A DNA stretch of 64,000 bases, from NCBI GenBank assembly GCA_002452405.1, contig DKFP01000011.1, forward strand, positions 105,761 to 169,760, written 5' to 3'. Made by a program: the position numbers and the translations under genes. Positions 16,785 to 26,808 of the stretch are shown here, piece by piece; the stretch's first letter is position 1, and each line of letters begins with the position of its first letter. The notes beneath the pieces are model-generated. The model did not search any database, had not been told where the DNA came from, and saw only the letters and a list, made by a program, of their open reading frames with translations. Origin of the DNA: Deferribacteraceae bacterium UBA6793 (GTDB lineage: Bacteria > Chrysiogenota > Deferribacteres > Deferribacterales > Geovibrionaceae).

Positions 16785-19046
16785 ATGGTTACTGTAAAAA
16801 TTGACGGAAAAGAGGTACAGGTAGCACCTAACACGCTCATCCTCGACGCCGCTAAGGAGGCGGGTGTCTCCATCCCGACACTTTGCCATGACTCCCGTCT
16901 TAATCCTTTCGGTGCATGCAGGGTTTGTCTTGTTGAGCAGGTTGGAAACCCCAAACTGCAAGCAGCCTGTACAACACCCGTAACGGACAAAATGGAGATC
17001 GTCACCCGTTCGGAAAAGCTCTCCAGAGTGCGTAAGACAGCCATCGAACTGCTGCTTATCAATCACCCTCTGGATTGCCCCGTTTGCGATAAGGGTGGTG
17101 AGTGTACTCTTCAGGACCTTACATATGAAGTGGGCGTTACAAAGGTTCGTTTTGACGCGAAACCAAACGACACCCCCGTTGACCACACAAACCCCTTTAT
17201 TGAAAGGGATATCGACAGATGCGTTCTCTGCGGACGCTGCGTGCGTGTCTGCGACGAAGTGGTTAACATTCAGGCGATCAGCTTCCTGAACAGAGGTACT
17301 GATACAATAATAGGTACATCCTTTGAACAGCCGTGGAACTGCGAATACTGCGGACAGTGCATCAGCGTATGCCCCGTGGGTTCACTTAACAACAGAATCT
17401 ACCTGTTCAAAAACAGACCATGGAACCTCGACCGTGTCAAATCAGTCTGCGGACTCTGCTCCTGCGGCTGTACAGTTGACATCGACTATGAAGGTAACGA
17501 GGTCTTCCGTATGAAAGAAAGCCCAGAAGAGGGCATCAACCACGGTTATATGTGCGCCAAAGGACGTTTCGGCTTCGAATTTATCAACAGCATAAAACGC
17601 GAAAGCGAAGCTGTTGTTAAGGCGGGCGGAGAATCCAAAAAGGTGTCATTTAACGAAGCGGTTGAAGTTGCAGTGGAAAAACTCAAGAAGGTCAAAGATA
17701 CGGCAGGCGCTGACGCAATAGCCGTTGTTGTCTCCCCCAGACTGACCAACGAAGAGGCTTTCCTTGCGGGCAAGCTCGCCAAGGATGTGCTGGGAACATC
17801 AAACCTGTTCTCAACAGAATCCAATGAAGTTTACCCCGAAGCAACTCTTGAAGAAGTTGAGAACAGCGACTGTGTTACTGTCCTTAACATAGACGTGACT
17901 GAATCCAACCCGATACTCGGTCTTGCCGTAAGACATGCCGCAAGAAAAAACACAGCACCTCTGGCTGTTTTCTATCCCGGCTATACAGCGCTCAGAAGAG
18001 TGTCTAAAAACTTTGTCACAGGCAATCCCGATGAAGTCAGAGCGGCTATGGAAAGCTATGCGGCTGCCGTTGCAGGAGCATCAAATGATTACTCCGCACT
18101 CGCTGCAAAACTTACAAACGCTGAAAGACCCGTGGTTGTATTTGATCCCTATAACAAAGCGGACGTTAAGATTGCTCAGGATATCAAAAAAGCCTGTGCA
18201 AAAGTTAAAATTGTTCCGGCGAAATCCAAAAACAACTCAGTGGGTATCGTTGACATGGGCTTCGGAGCCAAATGTGCGACAGAATTTGCGAAAGGACTTG
18301 AGTCCGGCAAGTTCAAAGCCGTTATAGTTCTGGGCGAAAACCTGTCCGCGAGATCCGTTTGGACAAAATCGGCTTCCAAGGCGGCAGGGCTTGAGCTTCT
18401 GCTGGTGACAGACCCCTTCATGAGCGAAACAGCGGCAATGGCGAACGTTTACATCCCCGTTGCAACATTCGCAGAGAAGAGCGGTTCATTCACAAACCTT
18501 GAGGGACGTGTCCAGTCCATAGAAAAAGCTGTCGATAAAGGCGTCAACACAGATGCATGTGTCGTTTCAGCTCTGGCTAAGGGACTCGGAGCACAGCTTC
18601 CCGCCGATGTAAGTGCCGTAAGAGGCATGATAGAGAAGGAAGTTCCGCTTTACTCAGGTATCAACTGGGACGGCGGCGTGGTTTCCTACCCTTATGTCTT
18701 TGCGGGTGAAGTCGCTGCAACAGACGGCAAAGCGAAAGGTAAAGGTAAATTTTTCCTTTATCCCGCCAGCCTCAGACTCCACTCAGGCTCTTTCACAAGA
18801 TGGTCTCCCGACCTCGCGAAGGTCTACGGCGAACCGATGCTTGAAATCGGCGTTGAAGACGCGAAGGAACTTGGCATCAAGTCTAACGACCGTGTCAAAG
18901 TTAAAGGCGAGGGATTTGAAGGTGAGTTTCTTGTCGAAATAGAAAAGAAAGTATCCAAAGGCTGCATCGCGCTGCCTGAGGACTTTGTTGCAACAGCCGG
19001 CATCTTCTGTAACGGAAAGAGCCTCAGGGCTGATATTGTAAAGTAA
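16785..19046 (+). CDS. nuoG: NADH-quinone oxidoreductase subunit G
   Basis: The protein has 753 residues. Clusters by ligand: 2Fe-2S at C34, C45, C48 and C62; the His-ligated 4Fe-4S at H94, C98, C101 and C107; two 4Fe-4S at C146/149/152/196 and C186/189/192/156 in the usual swapped pattern; and the optional N7 site C222, C225, C229 and C257. N7 is kept in E. coli and Thermus but lost in mitochondria. The rest is a molybdopterin-oxidoreductase-like domain, weakly conserved, ending in a molydopterin-dinucleotide-binding-type barrel (about 650-750). It passes electrons from NuoF to NuoI. GAGGAGAG precedes the ATG. Confidence 0.97.
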   Translation: MVTVKIDGKEVQVAPNTLILDAAKEAGVSIPTLCHDSRLNPFGACRVCLVEQVGNPKLQAACTTPVTDKMEIVTRSEKLSRVRKTAIELLLINHPLDCPVCDKGGECTLQDLTYEVGVTKVRFDAKPNDTPVDHTNPFIERDIDRCVLCGRCVRVCDEVVNIQAISFLNRGTDTIIGTSFEQPWNCEYCGQCISVCPVGSLNNRIYLFKNRPWNLDRVKSVCGLCSCGCTVDIDYEGNEVFRMKESPEEGINHGYMCAKGRFGFEFINSIKRESEAVVKAGGESKKVSFNEAVEVAVEKLKKVKDTAGADAIAVVVSPRLTNEEAFLAGKLAKDVLGTSNLFSTESNEVYPEATLEEVENSDCVTVLNIDVTESNPILGLAVRHAARKNTAPLAVFYPGYTALRRVSKNFVTGNPDEVRAAMESYAAAVAGASNDYSALAAKLTNAERPVVVFDPYNKADVKIAQDIKKACAKVKIVPAKSKNNSVGIVDMGFGAKCATEFAKGLESGKFKAVIVLGENLSARSVWTKSASKAAGLELLLVTDPFMSETAAMANVYIPVATFAEKSGSFTNLEGRVQSIEKAVDKGVNTDACVVSALAKGLGAQLPADVSAVRGMIEKEVPLYSGINWDGGVVSYPYVFAGEVAATDGKAKGKGKFFLYPASLRLHSGSFTRWSPDLAKVYGEPMLEIGVEDAKELGIKSNDRVKVKGEGFEGEFLVEIEKKVSKGCIALPEDFVATAGIFCNGKSLRADIVK

Positions 19047-19072
19047 TGAAAGTTATAGATAAGAGGTAGGGA

Positions 19073-20032
19073 ATGGTACTCGCGATTGTATTTACACTAA
19101 TCAAGATACTGATTATCGTTGTATGCGTGCTTACCGGCGTTGCCTACATGACCTATGCCGAACGTAAGGTTATCGGTCACATGCAGGTGAGGCTCGGTCC
19201 CGTGCACACAGGTCCTATGGGACTTCTGCAACCCCTGGCTGACGGTCTGAAACTGATGTCGAAAGAGGATATGACACCGGATATGGTTGATAAACCAGTC
19301 TTCTATGTTGCACCTTTTCTCGGCATGGTTCCCGGCATCGCGGCCTTTGCGGTTATACCTTTTGCGCCTAACATTGTCGTTGCAGACATTAACGTGGGAG
19401 TGCTCTATATTCTGGCACTGTCATCAGTCGGCGTATACGGTATCATTATGTCAGGCTGGGCATCGAACTCAAAGTATGCAACCCTCGGTTCTCTGCGTTC
19501 ATCCGCGCAGATAATCAGCTATGAAACAGCGATGGGTCTGTCAATACTCGGTCCTGTTCTTCTGGCAGGTTCACTGAACCTTAAAGAGATTACGGAGGCG
19601 CAAAGAGGTCTCTGGTTTTTCATTCCGCAGTTCGTGGCTTTTGTCATATATTCTATTTCTGCGGTTGCTGAAACCAACAGAGCACCTTTTGACCTTCCGG
19701 AGGCGGAAACAGAACTGGTTGCCGGTTTCCACGTCGAATACTCAGGTATGAGATTCGCAATGTTCTTCCTTGGCGAATATGCAAACATGTATGTTGTATC
19801 CTGCATGTGTGCGATTCTGTTCCTCGGAGGCTACACCGGACCGCTTCTTCCCCCGCTGGTATGGTTCCTCATCAAGATGCTGGCATTCATGTTCTTCTTC
19901 CTGTGGTTGAGAGCAACTCTCCCCAGATTAAGATTCGACCAGCTCATGAATCTCGGCTGGAAAGTACTCATTCCGATCGCGCTCGCCAACCTGCTGATCA
20001 CCAGCATCGTTGTGTATGCGATCAGGAACTAG
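19073..20032 (+). CDS. nuoH: NADH-quinone oxidoreductase subunit H
   Basis: The protein has 319 residues with eight predicted membrane helices. Conserved segments are TYAERKVIGHMQVRLGP (E-R-K at the start of the quinone channel), GLLQPLADGLKL, SSAQIISYETAMG and AETNRAPFDLPEAETELVAG. The last is the acidic loop thought to couple quinone chemistry to proton pumping, followed by GFHVEYSGMRFAMFF. It is the membrane anchor for NuoB/D/I. Confidence 0.98.
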   Translation: MVLAIVFTLIKILIIVVCVLTGVAYMTYAERKVIGHMQVRLGPVHTGPMGLLQPLADGLKLMSKEDMTPDMVDKPVFYVAPFLGMVPGIAAFAVIPFAPNIVVADINVGVLYILALSSVGVYGIIMSGWASNSKYATLGSLRSSAQIISYETAMGLSILGPVLLAGSLNLKEITEAQRGLWFFIPQFVAFVIYSISAVAETNRAPFDLPEAETELVAGFHVEYSGMRFAMFFLGEYANMYVVSCMCAILFLGGYTGPLLPPLVWFLIKMLAFMFFFLWLRATLPRLRFDQLMNLGWKVLIPIALANLLITSIVVYAIRN

Positions 20033-20041
20033 AGGTGAATC

Positions 20042-20536
20042 ATGAAGAACGTATTTGAAACAATCTTTTTCACGGAGATTCTTCAGGGTCTCGGAATAAC
20101 TCTGAGCCATATGTTCAAGAAACCCGTGACATACAGATATCCCTTCGAAGCGACCCCGATTCAGGATCGTTTCAGAGGCATACAGTATATTAAGACACAC
20201 GCCGACGGACGCACAAAATGCGTCGGCTGCTACCTGTGCCAGAAAGTGTGCCCTTCCGAGTGCATACACATTGAAACAGACTGCGGACCTAACGGCGAAA
20301 GGCTTATAAGAAAATATGAGCTTGATCTTTCCAGATGTATCTACTGCGGATACTGTGAAGAGGTCTGCCCCGTTGACGCCATCCACATGGGCTGGGAGTG
20401 GAACACAGTTGCTTCCGACAGAAGCGGCTATGTTATAAACATGAAAACCCTTTCCCAGAACTATAAAGACAACGTGGAAGGCAACTGGAAAAACAAGCAT
20501 CTTAAAAAGAAACTTGTGGAAGGAGTACAGCAATGA
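20042..20536 (+). CDS. nuoI: NADH-quinone oxidoreductase subunit I (two 4Fe-4S)
   Basis: The protein has 164 residues. Two ferredoxin-type motifs carry clusters N6a and N6b: C60, C63, C66 and C70 in TKCVGCYLCQKVCP, and C99, C102, C105 and C109 in SRCIYCGYCEEVCPVDAI. The N-terminal helix lies on the membrane against NuoH. It links NuoG electrons to N2 in NuoB. The stop codon overlaps the nuoJ start (ATGA), so the two are translationally coupled. Confidence 0.98.
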   Translation: MKNVFETIFFTEILQGLGITLSHMFKKPVTYRYPFEATPIQDRFRGIQYIKTHADGRTKCVGCYLCQKVCPSECIHIETDCGPNGERLIRKYELDLSRCIYCGYCEEVCPVDAIHMGWEWNTVASDRSGYVINMKTLSQNYKDNVEGNWKNKHLKKKLVEGVQQ

Positions 20537-21045
20537 ACGAAATCTTCATGAATGTAGGATTTTGGGTGCTGGGCATCACTGCCGTGGTCGCCTCCCTTTT
20601 CATGGTGACCAGAGAGAACCCTGTCCACTCCGCACTTTGGATGCTTCTGACCTTCTTTGCGGTGGCAGGCATATTTATTCAGCTTGACGCTGAATATATC
20701 GCCGCCATTCAGGTTATGGTATACGCGGGAGCGATTCTGGTTCTTTATATGTTTGTTGTGATGCTGCTCAACCCGAAATCGACAGGGTTTATCAAGGTAC
20801 CTGCAAAGGTGATACTTGGCTCTGTTGTTGCGCTGGTTCTTTTCCTGCAGATTGTCATGACTCTCATGGGAACAGGCGTTATCAAGTCGGCTCAGATGAG
20901 CGGAATGAACCTTCCGGAAGGTCTTTCAAACGTGAAAGCCTTCGGAGCGGTCATGTTCACACAATATATCGTACCCTTTGAAGTGGCTTCCATACTTCTG
21001 TTGGTTGCCATGATAGGCGCGATAGTAATAGCGAAAAAGGATTAA
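20533..21045 (+). CDS. nuoJ: NADH-quinone oxidoreductase subunit J
   Basis: The protein has 170 residues with five membrane helices. Conserved features are the [19 protein letters not shown] segment, the pi-bulge helix [20 protein letters not shown] typical of NuoJ, and the C-terminal helix [19 protein letters not shown]. It starts four bases inside nuoI (ATGA) and precedes nuoK by 11 bases. Confidence 0.97.
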   Translation: MNEIFMNVGFWVLGITAVVASLFMVTRENPVHSALWMLLTFFAVAGIFIQLDAEYIAAIQVMVYAGAILVLYMFVVMLLNPKSTGFIKVPAKVILGSVVALVLFLQIVMTLMGTGVIKSAQMSGMNLPEGLSNVKAFGAVMFTQYIVPFEVASILLLVAMIGAIVIAKKD

Positions 21046-21056
21046 GGGGGTTAAGG

Positions 21057-21359
21057 ATGCTGACTTTGGCACATTATCTTGTCCTTAGCGCAATAATCTT
21101 CAGCATCGGCGTTGCAGGTGTTCTGATCCGCAGAAACCTCATCGTTATGTTTATGTCGCTGGAGCTTATGCTTAACGCGGTTAACATCAACCTCGCAGCC
21201 TTTTCAAGCTATCTTCAGCAGATGACAGGACAGATTTTCATTGTCTTTGTCATGGCTGTTGCCGCTGCGGAAGCCGCTGTCGGTCTGGCTCTGTTCATTT
21301 CACTGTTCAGAAACAAGCAGACCATCAACGCTGATGAAATCAATACTATGAGAGGATAG
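21057..21359 (+). CDS. nuoK: NADH-quinone oxidoreductase subunit K
   Basis: The protein has 100 residues with three membrane helices, related to MrpC. The two conserved membrane glutamates of the proton path are visible: one in [18 protein letters not shown] and one in [14 protein letters not shown]. Length is standard. AGGGGGTTAAGG precedes the ATG. Confidence 0.98.
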   Translation: MLTLAHYLVLSAIIFSIGVAGVLIRRNLIVMFMSLELMLNAVNINLAAFSSYLQQMTGQIFIVFVMAVAAAEAAVGLALFISLFRNKQTINADEINTMRG

Positions 21360-21368
21360 AGGTAGGTT

Positions 21369-23291
21369 ATGATCTTTGCAGTATTAACACTACTTGGACC
21401 ACTGGTTGCCTTTCTGATTAACGGGCTTTTCGGAAGACGTTATATCAAGAATGCTGCACCGGCGGTTGCCATAACGGGTGTTGGTGTGTCCTTCGTCTGC
21501 GCTCTTATACTGTTCTACCTTGTATCCACACAAGGCTATACAGTAGACGGAACACTCTACACCTGGGTAATTGCGGGCAAACTCGAAGTTCCCTTCGGGA
21601 TACTTGTAGACCCGCTGTCGTCCATAATGCTTATAGTTGTTACAACGATATCCCTGATGGTACACATCTATTCAATGGGATACATGCACGGTGACAAGGG
21701 CTACTGGAGATTTTTCACATATCTTTCAGTGTTCACCCTTTCAATGCTTGTGCTTGTGCTTGGAAACAACTTCATGATGCTCTTTGTGGGCTGGGAACTT
21801 GTGGGTCTGTCTTCATACCTGCTTATCGGTTTCTGGTTCTTCAAGAAGAGTGCTGCCGATGCATGTAAGAAAGCCTTCGTAATGAACAGAATCGGTGACT
21901 TCGGTTTCTATGTGGGACTCCTTCTGGTTATCTTCACATTCAGAAGCCTTAACTACTCCGATGCGTTCAACGCAGAGGCTATTCATCATATCAAAGAGGT
22001 AACTTATACCGTATTCGGTATGGAGTTCTCTCTTATCGACCTTATGACATTCGGTCTGTTCTGCGGCGCGATGGGTAAATCAGCTCAGTTCCCGCTGCAC
22101 ACATGGCTGCCCGATGCGATGGAAGGTCCTACGCCTGTTTCTGCACTTATCCACGCGGCAACAATGGTTACCGCAGGGGTTTACATGGTTGCACGCTGCA
22201 ACGCTCTGTTCGCTGAAGCGCACATGACAAGCACTTTTGTAATCTTCGCAGGTACAATGACAGCGTTCCTCGGCGCATCCATCGGTCTTACTCAGTATGA
22301 CCTTAAAAGAATACTCGCTTACTCAACAGTGTCTCAGCTCGGTTACATGATTATGGCAACCGGTGTCGGCGCTTATGTTTCAGCGATTTTCCACCTTTTC
22401 ACACACGCGATGTTTAAAGGTCTGCTCTTCCTTTGCTCCGGTTCCGTTATGCACGCAATGCACGACAACCTCGACGTAAGGGTTATGGGTGGTCTTAAAA
22501 AGAAGATGCCGGTTACGCGCTGGACATACCTCATCGGTTGTATCGCAATCGCAGGTATTCCTCCGCTGGCAGGTTTCTGGTCTAAAGATGAGATCCTTGC
22601 ATTCACATTTGCAGGCGGTCACACAATATCATGGGGAATCGCAACTGCTGTTGCGGGCATGACTGCATTTTATATGTTCAGAAGCTACTTCCTCGTGTTT
22701 GAAGGCGAACCCAGAGACCATCACCTGCACGACCATGCACACGAGTCACCCTGGACAATGGCAGGTCCCCTTGTGTTCCTTGCCATCCTTTCAGTGCTTG
22801 TCGGTATGGTATTCGGTTATCCCCTTGAGGCAGGTTACATCCACAAGTTCCTCGGACCGGTTCTGACTCCTGCACATGCTCACGAGCATCACATGAGCCA
22901 CGCAACCGCACAGGCACTTATGATACTTTCAATCGTTATTGCGGTTGCAGGTATAACAGTGGCATACCTGTTCTATGTGAAGTTCTATCCGGTACTTCCG
23001 GAGAAAACAGTGAAAACGTTCAAACCCGTTCACAAGTTTCTGCTTAACAAGTGGTACTTTGACGAGCTTTACGATTTCCTGTTCGTTCATCCCATAGTAA
23101 TGCTTTCCAATGTGGTTCTCTGGAGAGCCATAGACGTTAACGTTATAGACTTCATCGTAAACGCATTCGGACGTGTTCCGATGTGGTTCGGCGGAGTAAT
23201 AAGATATGTGCAGACAGGTCGCATCCAGACTTACATCGTGACAATGGTTGTCGGTGTGATAGCGCTGGTAGCACTGTTCTACACTGTGTAA
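21369..23291 (+). CDS. nuoL: NADH-quinone oxidoreductase subunit L
   Basis: The protein has 640 residues, the distal antiporter-like subunit. It has about 14 core helices, including NNFMMLFVGWELVGLSSYLL (the conserved Glu of TM5), FGLFCGAMGKSAQFPLHTWL (TM7 Lys and His), PTPVSALIHAATMVTAGVYM, and KKAFVMNRIGDFGF. The C-terminus carries the long lateral helix and final membrane helix that strap NuoM and NuoN, rich in His (HHLHDHAHESPW, HAHEHHMSHA). Those His-rich loops are longer than usual and may be a local feature. Confidence 0.98.
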   Translation: MIFAVLTLLGPLVAFLINGLFGRRYIKNAAPAVAITGVGVSFVCALILFYLVSTQGYTVDGTLYTWVIAGKLEVPFGILVDPLSSIMLIVVTTISLMVHIYSMGYMHGDKGYWRFFTYLSVFTLSMLVLVLGNNFMMLFVGWELVGLSSYLLIGFWFFKKSAADACKKAFVMNRIGDFGFYVGLLLVIFTFRSLNYSDAFNAEAIHHIKEVTYTVFGMEFSLIDLMTFGLFCGAMGKSAQFPLHTWLPDAMEGPTPVSALIHAATMVTAGVYMVARCNALFAEAHMTSTFVIFAGTMTAFLGASIGLTQYDLKRILAYSTVSQLGYMIMATGVGAYVSAIFHLFTHAMFKGLLFLCSGSVMHAMHDNLDVRVMGGLKKKMPVTRWTYLIGCIAIAGIPPLAGFWSKDEILAFTFAGGHTISWGIATAVAGMTAFYMFRSYFLVFEGEPRDHHLHDHAHESPWTMAGPLVFLAILSVLVGMVFGYPLEAGYIHKFLGPVLTPAHAHEHHMSHATAQALMILSIVIAVAGITVAYLFYVKFYPVLPEKTVKTFKPVHKFLLNKWYFDELYDFLFVHPIVMLSNVVLWRAIDVNVIDFIVNAFGRVPMWFGGVIRYVQTGRIQTYIVTMVVGVIALVALFYTV

Positions 23292-23307
23292 GGGGGACGG
23301 AAATATC

Positions 23308-24804
23308 ATGCAACATATACTCAGCTTACTGATTTTCTTCCCGCTTGCGGCAGCACTGTTCATCCTGATTTTCTTCAGGAAGGGCAAAAGCTCCATGTGG
23401 GCAGCATTTATAGCCAGCGTTATTGAGTTTATAATCTCGATTCCGCTTATGGCTAACTTCGATAAAAACGAAGCAGGTATGCAGTTTGTTGAAAAAGCAT
23501 GGTGGATAAAATCTATCGGCGTACAGTACTTCCTGGGCGTTGACGGCATATCCATACTTATGATTTTCCTGACAACACTGCTTACAATGATAGCCATTCT
23601 GGGTTCATTCACATACATCCAGAAGAGACAGAAAGAGTTCTACATCGCTATGCTTGTTCTTGAAACAGGTATGATAGGTACTTTCCTTGCGCTTGACTTC
23701 TTCCTGTTCTACATCTTCTGGGAAGCTATGCTTATACCCATGTATCTGATAATCGGTGTATGGGGCGGAAAACGCAGAGTTTACGCTGCGGTTAAGTTCT
23801 TCATATACACCCTTGCCGGTTCAGTTCTGATGATGCTTGCAATCATTGCACTGTACTACACACATGGTCAGATAACAGGCAACTACACATTCGACATCCT
23901 GAAAATCACCGAGCAGTACGGAATGTACGGCAAGGGATTCCAGATGATAGTATTCGCGGTGTTCTTCCTCGGCTTTGCAATCAAAGTCCCGATGTTCCCC
24001 GTGCATACATGGCTTCCTGACGCTCACGTTGAGGCACCCACAGCAGGTTCCGTTATTCTGGCGGGTGTACTGCTGAAAATGGGTACTTACGGTATGCTCC
24101 GTTTCTGTCTGCCAATGACACCTTACGCAGCAATCAAGCTGATGCCTGCGGTTGCGGTTCTCTCCGTAATTGCAATCATCTACGGTGCGCTTGTTGCGAT
24201 GGTTCAGAAAGACATCAAGAAACTGGTTGCTTACTCTTCAGTTTCTCACATGGGTTTTGTAACCCTCGGTATATACGCTCTTAACCAGGCGGGTATCGAA
24301 GGTGGTATCCTTCAGATGTTCAACCACGGTATTATCACCGGCGCGCTGTTCCTTCTGATAGGTCTGATATACGAAAGAACGCATACGAGGGAGATTGCGG
24401 ACTACGGCGGTATCGCTGCCAGCGTGCCCGTATACGCGACAATCTTCCTTATCTTTACAATGGCTTCTATAGGTCTTCCCTCAATGGGAGCCTTCATCGG
24501 TGAATTTCTTGTTCTGGTGGGTGCATTCGCTGCATTCTCCGACTGGGCTATCCTTGCCGCAATCGGCGTAATCTTCTCCGCCGTGTACATGCTGTGGATG
24601 TTCCAGAGGGTTCTTTATCAGAGCCTTAACAAGAGATGGGAAAATCTCGCCGATATGAACCTGAGAGAAGTAATCTACATATTCCCGCTGCTTATAATAG
24701 TGTTCTGGGTCGGTATGTACCCTGAGACTTTCCAGTCTTACATGCACGCAAGTGTCGCAAAACTTGTTGAGCATATGAACACCGTTGCAGTGGCAATGCA
24801 GTAG
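23308..24804 (+). CDS. nuoM: NADH-quinone oxidoreductase subunit M
   Basis: The protein has 498 residues with 14 predicted membrane helices, an antiporter-like proton-pumping subunit. Conserved segments are FFLFYIFWEAMLIPMYLIIG (TM5 Glu), FAIKVPMFPVHTWLPDAHVE (TM7 Lys), APTAGSVILAGVLLKMGTYG, and DIKKLVAYSSVSHMGFVTLG (TM8 Lys and His). AGGGGGACGG precedes the ATG. It lies between nuoL and nuoN. Confidence 0.98.
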   Translation: MQHILSLLIFFPLAAALFILIFFRKGKSSMWAAFIASVIEFIISIPLMANFDKNEAGMQFVEKAWWIKSIGVQYFLGVDGISILMIFLTTLLTMIAILGSFTYIQKRQKEFYIAMLVLETGMIGTFLALDFFLFYIFWEAMLIPMYLIIGVWGGKRRVYAAVKFFIYTLAGSVLMMLAIIALYYTHGQITGNYTFDILKITEQYGMYGKGFQMIVFAVFFLGFAIKVPMFPVHTWLPDAHVEAPTAGSVILAGVLLKMGTYGMLRFCLPMTPYAAIKLMPAVAVLSVIAIIYGALVAMVQKDIKKLVAYSSVSHMGFVTLGIYALNQAGIEGGILQMFNHGIITGALFLLIGLIYERTHTREIADYGGIAASVPVYATIFLIFTMASIGLPSMGAFIGEFLVLVGAFAAFSDWAILAAIGVIFSAVYMLWMFQRVLYQSLNKRWENLADMNLREVIYIFPLLIIVFWVGMYPETFQSYMHASVAKLVEHMNTVAVAMQ

Positions 24805-24815
24805 GGGGGCGTTAA

Positions 24816-26255
24816 ATGCAGAACTTTATGATGAACCTGCAGTCAATTTTTCCCGAAGTGCTGATGACCATCTTCGGTCTGATACTGGTCGTGCTCGACG
24901 TTATGACCAAAAAAGAGAAGAAGTCCATGGTCGGCTATTTCGGTATAGCCTTCCTGCTGATAACCGCTCTCCTGACTAACCCTCAGGTCGGCGGGAAGTA
25001 CCTTGGCTTCAACAATATGCTCATGTGGGACAACTTCTCATATGTGTTCTTTGTGATATTCGCTCTGGCGTATACACTGACAACACTGGGCTCTGTTGAA
25101 TACCTTAAAGACAAAGGGATTCTGAAAGGCGAATTTTATACACTCATGTTCTTCAGCATACTCGGTATGATGTTCATGGTTTCCGCATTCGACCTTACGA
25201 TCTTCTATGTCGGTCTTGAGACAATGGCTATCGCAATGTATATTCTTGCAGGATTTAACAAGAACGAGATGCGTTCATCCGAGGCGGGAGTTAAATACTT
25301 CATAATCGGCGCATTTTCTTCTGCAATGCTCCTGTTTGGTATGACATACGTTTACGGCGCCACAGGCACGCTGAACTACCTTCAGATTTCTGAAGTGCTG
25401 AAAAGCGGACTTGTTGCCGACAATATGACCGTTAAGATAGGTCTCATCCTTATGCTTACCGGTTTTGCGTTCAAAATCTCTGCTGTTCCCTTCCACATGT
25501 GGGCTCCTGATGTTTATCAGGGTGCACCCACACCCGCTGCGGGCTTTATGACCGTAGCACCCAAAGCAGCGGCATTTGCAGCGCTTATCAGATTCGTTTA
25601 CATAGCTCTTGAACCTGCGTCAGGACTTTGGGTACCTCTGTTCTCAATCCTCGCGGTTCTCACAATGACATACGGTAACCTCGTAGCGCTTGCTCAGACA
25701 AACGTTAAGAGAATGCTGGCTTACTCAGCAATTTCACATGCAGGTTACATGATGATAGGTCTGGTTGCCATGAACCCCGAAGGCTACAGAGCGATCGCCC
25801 TTTACTCACTTATCTATGTGTTCATGAACATCGGCGCATTCACACTGCTCGGTATTCTGAAAAACAAAGGTATGGTCGAGGACGAGCGTCTGGAGAGCTT
25901 CGCAGGTCTTGCCAAAAAGAACCCTCTGTATGCTCTTGCTATGCTGATATTCATGTTCTCTCTTGCCGGTATTCCGCCCCTTGCGGGATTCATCGGCAAA
26001 TTCCAGATATTCATGGCTGCTATGAAAGCAGACATGATCTGGCTGGCTGTTATAGGCGCTCTTAACTCTGCGCTGGCTTGCTATTACTACATGAGAGTAA
26101 CAATCTACATGTACTTCAACGAGCCTGAGTATGAAGTTGAGGCGACTGTCGGACGTTCCGCATTCATTACCAGCTTTATCGGAGTTGTAATGGTCCTGTT
26201 CGTGGGATTCTTCCCCTCAGCGTTCATTAACTTCGTAAGACACCTGCTGGTGTAA
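24816..26255 (+). CDS. nuoN: NADH-quinone oxidoreductase subunit N
   Basis: The protein has 479 residues with 14 predicted membrane helices, the third antiporter-like subunit. Key segments are DLTIFYVGLETMAIAMYILA (TM5 Glu), FKISAVPFHMWAPDVYQGAP (TM7 Lys and His), TNVKRMLAYSAISHAGYMMI, and the GIPPLAGFIGKFQIF signature. Last of the 14 nuo genes; a small ferritin-like gene follows by only nine bases. Confidence 0.98.
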   Translation: MQNFMMNLQSIFPEVLMTIFGLILVVLDVMTKKEKKSMVGYFGIAFLLITALLTNPQVGGKYLGFNNMLMWDNFSYVFFVIFALAYTLTTLGSVEYLKDKGILKGEFYTLMFFSILGMMFMVSAFDLTIFYVGLETMAIAMYILAGFNKNEMRSSEAGVKYFIIGAFSSAMLLFGMTYVYGATGTLNYLQISEVLKSGLVADNMTVKIGLILMLTGFAFKISAVPFHMWAPDVYQGAPTPAAGFMTVAPKAAAFAALIRFVYIALEPASGLWVPLFSILAVLTMTYGNLVALAQTNVKRMLAYSAISHAGYMMIGLVAMNPEGYRAIALYSLIYVFMNIGAFTLLGILKNKGMVEDERLESFAGLAKKNPLYALAMLIFMFSLAGIPPLAGFIGKFQIFMAAMKADMIWLAVIGALNSALACYYYMRVTIYMYFNEPEYEVEATVGRSAFITSFIGVVMVLFVGFFPSAFINFVRHLLV

Positions 26256-26264
26256 GGAGTTAAG

Positions 26265-26726
26265 ATGGAAGCTACGGTTATTGAGGCACTGAACGAGGCG
26301 GCAAGGAAAGAGCAGCTTACGCTGGACTTTTATGAAAAACTTCTGGGTATCGTTGCGGAACTTAGTTCCAAAGAGATAATCAAGGAACTCATCGAAACGA
26401 AAAAGAAGTTCAAAAACGTCATAGAAGAGGCGATTAAGTGTGACTGCCTTGAAAATCTTGGGCGTGACTCAAGCTGCAAGCTGAGAGATCTGGGCATCGG
26501 TAAAACAGGACATTCAGAGGTTGTTACAAACACTCTGAACGTTCAGGAGCTGCTGCTCATCGCCATCCGTCACGAAGATGCCAGTATGAAGTATTACGAG
26601 TCTATGGCAGATAAATTTAAAGGGACTGAAGCGGGTGAAGCGTTCATGCGCCTTGCCTACGACGTCGCATGTCATAAGAAGGATATCCAGTATATCTACG
26701 ACGACATCGTAAATCTGGAAAATTAA
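26265..26726 (+). CDS. Ferritin-like four-helix protein co-transcribed with nuo
   Basis: The protein has 153 residues with two pairs of helices in a rubrerythrin/ferritin-like pattern: ARKEQLTLDFYEKLL (about 13-27) and AIRHEDASMKYYESMAD (100-116), each with the Glu...Tyr spacing of such helices. The expected ExxH metal motifs in the partner helices are missing or altered: helix 2 has EEAIK and helix 4 has VACH, with Val where Glu is expected. A working di-iron site is therefore uncertain. Between the pairs is a Cys-containing loop (C59, C61, C71). AAGGAGT precedes the ATG. It is only nine bases after nuoN and before the operon terminator, so it is made with complex I. Role unknown. Confidence 0.78.
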   Translation: MEATVIEALNEAARKEQLTLDFYEKLLGIVAELSSKEIIKELIETKKKFKNVIEEAIKCDCLENLGRDSSCKLRDLGIGKTGHSEVVTNTLNVQELLLIAIRHEDASMKYYESMADKFKGTEAGEAFMRLAYDVACHKKDIQYIYDDIVNLEN

Positions 26727-26745
26727 AATAATCTTCCTTAATATG

Positions 26746-26776
26746 AAAAGCCCGCTTTCAAAGCGGGCTTTTTTGT
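26746..26776 (+). terminator. Rho-independent terminator of the nuo operon
   Basis: The strong stem GCCCGCT / AGCGGGC, extended by A/T pairs, is followed by TTTTTTG. It lies 19 bases after the ferritin-like gene and marks the end of the 15-gene transcript. Confidence 0.93.
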
Positions 26777-26808
26777 TATAGTATCCCCAAAACAATACAG
26801 GGTGTTCT

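Noticed and set aside
22929..23618. 229-residue minus-strand frame spanning nuoL and nuoM
   Set aside because: Antisense to two conserved membrane subunits.
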